Origin: Opisthorchis felineus
Taxonomy: Eukaryota > Platyhelminthes > Trematoda > Opisthorchiida > Opisthorchiidae
DNA length: 64,000 nt
Assembly: GCA_004794785.1 (NCBI GenBank)
Contig: SJOL01007113.1
Span: forward strand, 939,285-1,003,284
Direction of reading: 5' to 3'
The notes below the pieces were generated by a model that saw only the letters and a program-made list of their open reading frames with translations, made no database searches and was not told the DNA's origin. Below, piece after piece: positions 58,111-64,000 of the stretch; the stretch's first letter is position 1, and each line of letters opens with the position of its first letter. The position numbers and the translations under genes were made by a program.

Positions 58111-60839
58111 GTCTTAAGTGGATGCGTTCTAAATTGACCATAAACCTTGGTTCACCTAAATAAATGGATCACAAGCGAGAGGACTAACCCTGGAAGAAAT
58201 GTCAACTGATGGAGACTGGTAGCAACAGGGTTTGAAGACAGCTAGTTATATACTGATTCTTTGGTTCGACTAATCATTTGGCACTGGTCCACACGATTTC
58301 CCTATTTTCTACACTTTTCTGTCCACTGATTACTTAGTCCTGTGTGATGTTGATGGCAGTTTCGGGGTCGGAAACTTTGTTGGTTGTACATAGGTGCGAA
58401 TCAGGACAAAAACACGTTTATTGGACAGAAACAACCAGTCGAAATGCTGAAAAGTAAGGCTACTCTCCTATGTCAATTACAGTGCCCTTCCCTTAGTAAA
58501 ATGGGTTGGCGCATAATACAAAAGACGGCTAAATGATAAGCGAGGGAGATCTGATGCGCAGACAACCAATAGAGCCTAAAGTCTACCAGATGCTGCTACT
58601 TATCCAGGTCTGGCCTCAAATAAAGAGAGGTTGTATGGTCCGAAATTTTGCTTGTTGAGCTTGTCGTACAGAAGGGTATGACCCTGCCACACTATACCAG
58701 CTTGTGTTGCCTGAAGCATCCTTTTTTATCGTGTTATAATAATGGAAACCACGCTCATCATGTTACTCTGGTAATAAGCTTCGTTTGACCGGATCGAGAA
58801 ATTCAGTCCTTGAATGCACTCCTTCGCATAAATTTGAATCGGTAGTCATCTAAGCACTACTGATATTTTTGATGACATCTCCGTGGTTTTAGGCTTTTTA
58901 AGCGGTCTTTTGGATTCAAGTGTCATTTGGCGGAAAAAGCAACATACCTTGTACCTTTCAAGATCCCCGGAACTAGCCAAATAACTATAACAATTTCCAT
59001 ACAAAATGCATCTTTTTCAAAATTTGAAAAATGTCCTTATTAAGACCTATTCTTCGTTGGAATAACATTTACAGAACACCATGAACTGAAAATAACCATC
59101 CATATTTTTTGTTTGTTATACACGAGTGGCTCCCTCATTGTTTGTAGTAATTCGGTTGGCATAACTTCTAGAAAGGAATGGTTCCTAATGCTATGGTGAT
59201 AGGGTCCCGAAGTGCAATGTAGGTTTGAAACCACTCCAAATATCAAAATCAAACGAAAGTATATACTTTTAGGGACATCTATGATGGTCCAAATCGCCTA
59301 TTTTAATTATATTTGTTGGTTTTATTGTAAATTTGAATAACGGAATAACCTTGGGAAATGACAGGATTGTCGTTCTGTGAAAGTGTAACAGACGAAAAGA
59401 GCATTTTATTATATCAGAGTTAGACATTCGTTAGCTGTTGACAGGTGAGCTTATTGCAGTGACTTATTTAGGGAAATCAGGTCTCACGTTTATATTGTTG
59501 CGAAGTTCAATTTAAGTTAACCTAATGCATACTTTTTGTAGACAGTTTGTTTAATGAACACACATTAGTCCTTCAAAGAGGTGTGCATAGCAAACTTAAA
59601 GTAGGTGGACAAGTACTTCGTACAGATAATCAAAACAGCTACCTTGGTTATTTATCAAAGGGGGAAGGCCTAGAATCACTTTGATTCAGAGGTGGAGAAA
59701 CTTTCTTCAAAAAAAGTATTCGTGAAACATCACTTTAAGACGGGAGTTGGTAACCAGTTGGAATTTGCTTACGCGGGTATTCGAAACCAAACTGTGGAAA
59801 CGAAAACCATTAGTTTTATTTGCTTCCACGCCACAAGTGAATATGTCGTTCGATAGCGCATATACTTTTATACAACAAAAATACGTGATTAGAAGTACAT
59901 GCTGCAAGATCAGATGGGTTTAATGCGTCTTCGTAGGGTTGGGGCCGATCTAAAGTGTGCTATTTTCCAAGCAGACACCTTCACCTTACCGGATCTAGGC
60001 TGAAAATTAAGCCTTGCGTTTTGAAAGATATAGTGCAGCTTCACATGAAGAAGAACATTGATCCAGGGCCTATGTCCCTTGTCTGCTTTGGCGGGGCTTC
60101 CCAACTTCTTAGTTGGGTTTTAACGACGTGTGCATTGGAAACGTGAGTTATTCATTACCGTGGAATTTACGGTGCGCCTTTGTGAAGAACTATTCCAACT
60201 CTCCAAACTACTCGATTATTCATTCAGTCACTCGCCAGCTGGATGCTATAAAGCAGGTGGTGTGTTATTTTTACTGGACACGGAGCATATATCTGGTGTC
60301 AAGGAGATAATGACGGAATTTAAAACGGGCAACAAAATAAACGGCGTGGAGATGCACAGCTGAGCCAGTCCCTGAGGCCGATGTGTACGGATAACCTAAT
60401 CTCGCTTCCAATAGTACCGCTTTTCCATTTAGCTACCCTGGTTGCTGCAGTTTTGCCTGGGCATTTGTAGTTGTGACTTGCAATCCTCACCTAATTGCGA
60501 GCACATTGCGAGTACATAGTTTTCTGGGATACTGGTGGAAGAATGTTTCATGTTAAAGTGAGGGGGCAATGCCTTTCATAAGACGGTTTATTGCCACCTC
60601 ATAGGGTGTTACCTATTGAGGAGTGTCCTATGGAAGAAATTTGAAAGCTGTCTTATACATTTTCTTTCTAAGGAGTAAACTGGCATGTTAGAGGTTGCTT
60701 ATCAGGACTGCTGTGGCCCTGGGTGGGTGCTATTGATATAAGCCCTTCACTTTTCTTATGGTCATCCATTTCACCATTTCACCCGATCTCTGCCTCTCGA
60801 CTTCCCTGTCTAGGCTTGGGCAACCTGGTATTATCCCAG

Positions 60840-61015
60840 CCTTCGTGCTTCCTTCTAGTGGCATGGCAGTTAGGCACCGAAAGGATGCCACAGCTGAACG
60901 ATTTTTTTCATCACCAACATCTTCATTAACAACGACATCAGTTGCGAAAACAATAACAACGGCAACAATAGAAGCAACAGCAACAGCACCACTGTCAACA
61001 GTAACAACACCGTCT
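60840..61015 (+). repeat. CAA/ACA-rich low-complexity tract, possible LINE tail
   Basis: From 60,911 to 61,012 the strand is rich in AAC, ACA and GCA triplets (for example AACAATAACAACGGCAACAA). It stays open in frame as a Thr/Ala-rich peptide but has no exon signals. It may be the 3' tail of a plus-strand LINE whose body is upstream, from about 60.7 kb. Confidence 0.4.
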
Positions 61016-61486
61016 TTGTAATCAGGTTCAACCCTAGCCACTATTTAAGGATACGGCTTCATGAGGTTTCAAGATGGACTGATAAAGACAGACGGCGGTT
61101 TTCCGGCATCTGGTTCAACTGTTCATTGGGTGCAACGAAAACCAATTCACAGGAATGGCCACCTAAGATTAACTACAAGATACCAAATCATTTGTGTATC
61201 TCCTAGAGGTATTGGTCCAAAAGCAAGAGATTCTGACTTAAAGTGAGCAACAACTGAAGGTCGATTACCGTTAGCAGAACTCATGGAGGCACTCACAAAA
61301 ATTTATAAGGCAATGATGGGAAAGCCACGGTTGCACTATAATCACTGACCTTCAGACGTATGGTTTTCCTCTTATTCGCCTGAGCTATCGTGAGCCGCAT
61401 CAAGATCCACTTAGCTATGTTTATTATTGATTGAATAGATGAGCCTTTTGCTGTTGAAAGTCAACCATTGTTTGTGTTGTAATCAG

Positions 61487-61647
61487 GGTACGAAAGTGTA
61501 AAGGACGATTCAGATCCGCCAAATGGAATACTCCCCTTCATTCTGATCACAGTATGTCTGGTGCTGTGCCATGTGCGCCTCTGTATGCTTCTTTTATTCA
61601 GCCACTGGTTTGAGCTGAGAAGGTCTACTGCGATATCTTCCAGTGAG
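61487..61647 (+). CDS. Transmembrane exon
   Basis: 161 nt, starting in phase 1 (TTTGTGTTGTAATCAG acceptor) and ending in phase 0 before GTGAGT. An acidic juxtamembrane stretch (YESVKDDSDPPNG) is followed by a hydrophobic run of about 20-28 residues starting ILPFILITVCLVL, and then WFELRR. Basic residues after the run and none before it indicate type I orientation (ectodomain outside). Three cysteines fall within or beside the membrane segment and could be palmitoylated or support dimerisation. The phase switch from 1 to 0 marks the end of the duplicated ectodomain modules. This exon has no methionine start and would be missed by simple frame scanning. Confidence 0.8.
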
Positions 61648-62802
61648 GTGAGTTGTCATTGATCGCTAGTAAATACCGTAGCCCGAATAAGCAACCTGCA
61701 GCTCCTGCATCCTCATCCACAGTCACCTTATTTAAACAGAACAAACAATAGTGTGTACACTCCAATGTAATCCTCGAATATAGTAATTTCTAACTTCAGT
61801 TCAGTTCGGTCCACGTGGATCATAGGACACTAGTGCAATACACTCTACGTTGTATTGTTCAAGGCGATTAGCGTTAATGTCCAATAATATCCATTTTATA
61901 CTCCCCTCATGCAGTGAGGCATTACTAGATTTTCATGAGGTGTCTTGATGGTGTATCCTGAGTCGCCTTGACAGGGATTCGAAACGACTGGGCACCAAGG
62001 TAGTTTCCCAAGAGTCACCCTAACCTGGCAGCACATCGTCATTAGCTTTTCAACGAGATACCATTATGTCTGTCAGGTAACTTTAAAAACTTTATCAAAA
62101 CCTCCGGCGAAAAATGCCGGGAAGTCCAAATATGAAAATTTATAGTCGTGTTTTGTTATTTATGATATTTCTTTCCACTCAAATTGCGTTCCGTCATACT
62201 GGAGCTTACATTTGTCCTTTTAAGCCCAGTTCTTGTGATGCAGAATTCCCGCCCATTTCGGGCTATATGTTTGCGACTCTGTAAGTCATATGCCGGCTGC
62301 GTGCTCTGTACTTTGGAGTCAACTATACTGTCATCCTTAGGGCTGTTTTATCTGCAAGTCTTCCATTGGATGTTAAACATGAATTTTTCACAACTGGCTC
62401 CGAGTGTCCAGGTCTGTCAACCTAAGAACTTGAAACCCACAGATCCAACACCTGCCAAATCATCCCTAACTGATGTACGTTTACGGCTGTGCCACTTCAT
62501 TCTTTATTTACTCAAGGCTGCTTGTGTGTCCACGTCGTCTTGATGGATCGGTATCCATCACGTGACTGCCTCATCGGAACAATTTTGTTTACGCGGGCCA
62601 CAAATGCTCGCGAATACCTACATCATATGAAGCATGATGATGCCATGAAATAGGCGTCACCAAATCTTTTGGAGTTTAGGACTATCAGACTCTGGGAGAC
62701 CCTTTTGTGGAAATAAGTTCAACCTAAAGAAGTCAAATTGTATTCCAGTCTTGTCTTCTCTCAGGTTAAGAGCCAAATGAGTGGCTGAGTCTGACAATAT
62801 AG
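61648..62802 (+). other. Last intron (1.15 kb)
   Basis: It contains a possible minus-strand SINE relic at 61,900-62,040. A frame at 62,184-62,543 is open but lacks exon signals and is read as intronic. Confidence 0.45.
61900..62040 (-). repeat. Possible diverged SINE-like copy
   Basis: On the minus strand GTTTCGAATCCCTGTCAAGG is a near-consensus tRNA B box and its 3' neighbour, comparable to CATTTCAAATCCCAGCACGG in the copy at 22.9 kb. An A-box-like GGTTAGGGTGACTC lies about 35-45 bases upstream on the same strand. The 3' part has diverged. Confidence 0.35.
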
Positions 62803-63102
62803 CAGCGCATTTACTTTTACTGGAGATTCCGTCCTGTCAGTGAAGCCAGGACAAAATCTCCACCAGAATTTCCACACACAACTAACAGTTCATTTACTGT
62901 CGCAATGGATCAATTGCAGAATCACGAATTTTACGCCGAATTCGATATGAGCGACATGGACGGTCGAACTGCATTGCAGCTTAGACGCAGCATCAACTAT
63001 TTCAACACTATTCGTCAGATAATGATTCAAGTAAACGCAAAGAATAGAACATCAGTGAAACGATCACGCCACTCAACAGCTAGCAATGGGTCATTGTTCT
63101 GA
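62803..63102 (+). CDS. Last exon: cytoplasmic tail and stop
   Basis: 300 nt including TGA, phase 0 start matching the phase 0 donor of the membrane exon. A tandem acceptor (TATAG-CAG) allows a start at 62,803 or 62,806, adding or dropping one glutamine. The tail of 98-99 residues begins RIYFYWRF and contains SPPEFPHT, HEFYAEFDMSD and INYFNTI, ending in a basic-serine stretch (KRSRHSTAS) and SNGSLF. NYFNT fits the Y-x-N pattern bound by Grb2-type SH2 domains when phosphorylated. The C-terminal S-L-F fits a class I PDZ ligand (S/T-x-hydrophobic). Both readings are inference from short motifs. A methionine at 62,905 exists, but the frame is open upstream to the acceptor. Confidence 0.75.
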   Translation, partial: QRIYFYWRFRPVSEARTKSPPEFPHTTNSSFTVAMDQLQNHEFYAEFDMSDMDGRTALQLRRSINYFNTIRQIMIQVNAKNRTSVKRSRHSTASNGSLF

Positions 63103-63128
63103 TTATTAGTGATATTCATGCATACTGT

Positions 63129-63290
63129 ATTAAATGACACGTTCTGAAGAGCATGGAGCTCTTTGGGTGCAAAAACTATTCTCTCATTGTAACAACACAG
63201 GTAAATTTGAGATTTATTGTTCACGTTCTTGTCGATTCTGTGGTTGTGTTGGTTATACTCATCTTCATTTGCTTCAGTGCAGGAAATAAA
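63129..63290 (+). terminator. Candidate polyadenylation signals
   Basis: ATTAAA at 63,129-63,134 is 27 bases after the stop codon, and AATAAA at 63,285-63,290 is a further candidate. Both lie in AT-rich sequence consistent with a short 3' UTR. Confidence 0.45.
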
Positions 63291-64000
63291 CGAATGGACG
63301 ATGGGCGTCTACAGAGGGTTTTTTGTTTTAAATTGTTTGTGCCTGCTATCGTTTGGTGAAACCAATTTCGTTTTCGACCATAGAGGAGAAACGAAAAGTA
63401 ATCAGACGACAGCATCAAAACTGCTTTTCGTTCGATGATTGTGCTGGTCCATGGAGGTATTGATGATAACAAATCGTTTGGACAAAATCGTTGAGTTGTA
63501 TGCGGCAGCACCCTCCTCAATATTTGATGAGCTAGGGGCCAAGTAGCACTTTCGCATCTCATGAAGATGTTCGTATTAATATGTGATTCTCAAACTTTTC
63601 CTCAGCTGTATGGGAAACGCTCCTGTCCCGCGGCTTAATATATATGGCTTGGTTTGTGACCCCCCCCCCAGAATGAAGACCGGGAGAAGCATGGTATCCT
63701 GATCTCCATGTTTTCCGCCTTTTGGGATTACTACACGCAAAAATATGCCTGACAGAATAGGAATGGTTACTGCACTAATAGTTGCTGATTGCAACTCAAG
63801 CTCCATCCAGAACTGAGTTGCCTTGTTGACAGCGTCTCTAGCTGTGTTGGGTTGAATAGCAAAACCGAATGAACTGCATCAAAGGATAACGAATTGAAGT
63901 CCTCAGTCAGTATCTGTTTAACATTTGTCTCTATTTGAGTAAAATAGACCGTCCTAGACAACTGGGATGATATGACAATAGTGCCCATTTTCAAAGATGG
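63291..64000 (+). other. 3' flank, with possible LINE start at right edge
   Basis: Past the polyadenylation signals only unsupported frames occur until the edge. At about 63,957-64,000 the plus strand reads NWDDMTIVPIFKDG, which resembles the 'P-DW-(x)-IVPIFKKG' motif at the start of LINE reverse transcriptases. The body would lie outside the window. Confidence 0.35.

Larger units (their letters stand above)
54801..61486 (+). other. Intron F-beta to TM (6.7 kb)
   Basis: It contains a possible Ig-like relic (57,852-58,110), a 14-bp perfect hairpin (57,504-57,569) and a CAA/ACA-rich stretch (60,900-61,012). In 54.8-57.3 and 58.2-60.7 kb no supported features were seen. Confidence 0.45.

Noticed and set aside
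60730..61041. Minus-strand open frame rich in Val/Ala
   Set aside because: It is the complement of a CAA/ACA-rich low-complexity tract and has no independent support.
62184..62543. 119-codon open frame between the membrane and tail exons
   Set aside because: The phase 0 donor at 61,647 pairs naturally with the phase 0 acceptor at 62,802, and this frame has no suitable acceptor and donor.
1..64000. CRISPR arrays, bacterial operons, rRNA or canonical tRNA genes
   Set aside because: None seen; the window is intron-rich eukaryotic DNA, and the only tRNA-like sequences are the diverged SINE-like repeats.

Overview
The window is eukaryotic and most likely from a flatworm, probably a digenean trematode. 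Its introns are packed with Penelope-like retroelements (PLEs with GIY-YIG endonuclease), RTE-type LINE fragments ending in GAT-, GTT- or CAA-rich tails, and a tRNA-derived SINE-like repeat. Unique coding sequence is sparse, A+T-biased and split into short exons with GT(AAG)/AG splice sites. The species call is inference.

Nearly the whole window (about 1.4 to 63.3 kb) appears to be one plus-strand gene for a large type I membrane protein. I place 16 ectodomain exons by eye. Each begins after the first base of a codon and ends after the first base of a codon (symmetric 1-1 phase), and each length is a multiple of three. Together they encode about 1,910 residues with about 38 N-glycosylation sequons. 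A transmembrane exon (61,487-61,647, phase 1 to 0) and a last exon with the cytoplasmic tail and stop (62,803-63,102) follow. No signal peptide or start codon is in view, and the left edge is a PLE, so the 5' end probably lies outside the window.

The exons follow a repeating plan. I use two working names. An 'alpha' module has two cysteines about 30-50 residues apart in a beta-strand-rich segment. A 'beta' module is Ig-like, with C...W...N-G-(S/T)-L...G-x-Y-x3-C or close to it. One unit is [alpha+beta in one exon of 500-590 nt] - [alpha exon of 290-315 nt] - [beta exon of 280-285 nt], about 360-396 residues. Unit A is 1,432 / 5,585 / 11,738; B is 13,014 / 17,092 / 17,967; C is 21,974 / 25,509 / 27,396; D is 29,364 / 30,736 / 32,819 (exon starts). 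The order then becomes irregular: beta-like exons at 44,587 and 46,092, alpha at 47,555, beta at 54,531, then the membrane segment. Several open but imperfect segments (34.4, 36.5, 45.2, 46.7 and 57.9 kb) sit where missing modules would be expected and may be decayed or alternative exons.

The introns hold the mobile DNA. PLE pieces lie at 1-481 (-), 2.9-3.5 (-), 6.2-7.1 (+), 20.7-21.2 (inverted pair around a hammerhead-ribozyme-like core), 33.6-34.2, 35.1-35.5 (-) and 40.3-42.4 kb (a 383-bp inverted duplication). RTE/LINE pieces lie at 10.1-11.2, 16.4-16.7, 19.5-19.8, 42.85-43.1, 52.0-52.4 (-) and the right edge. SINE-like copies lie at 22.8-23.0 (-) and 45.6-45.75 kb (+), with weaker relatives elsewhere. 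I do not recognise the membrane protein as a named family. It is the best candidate here for something undescribed.
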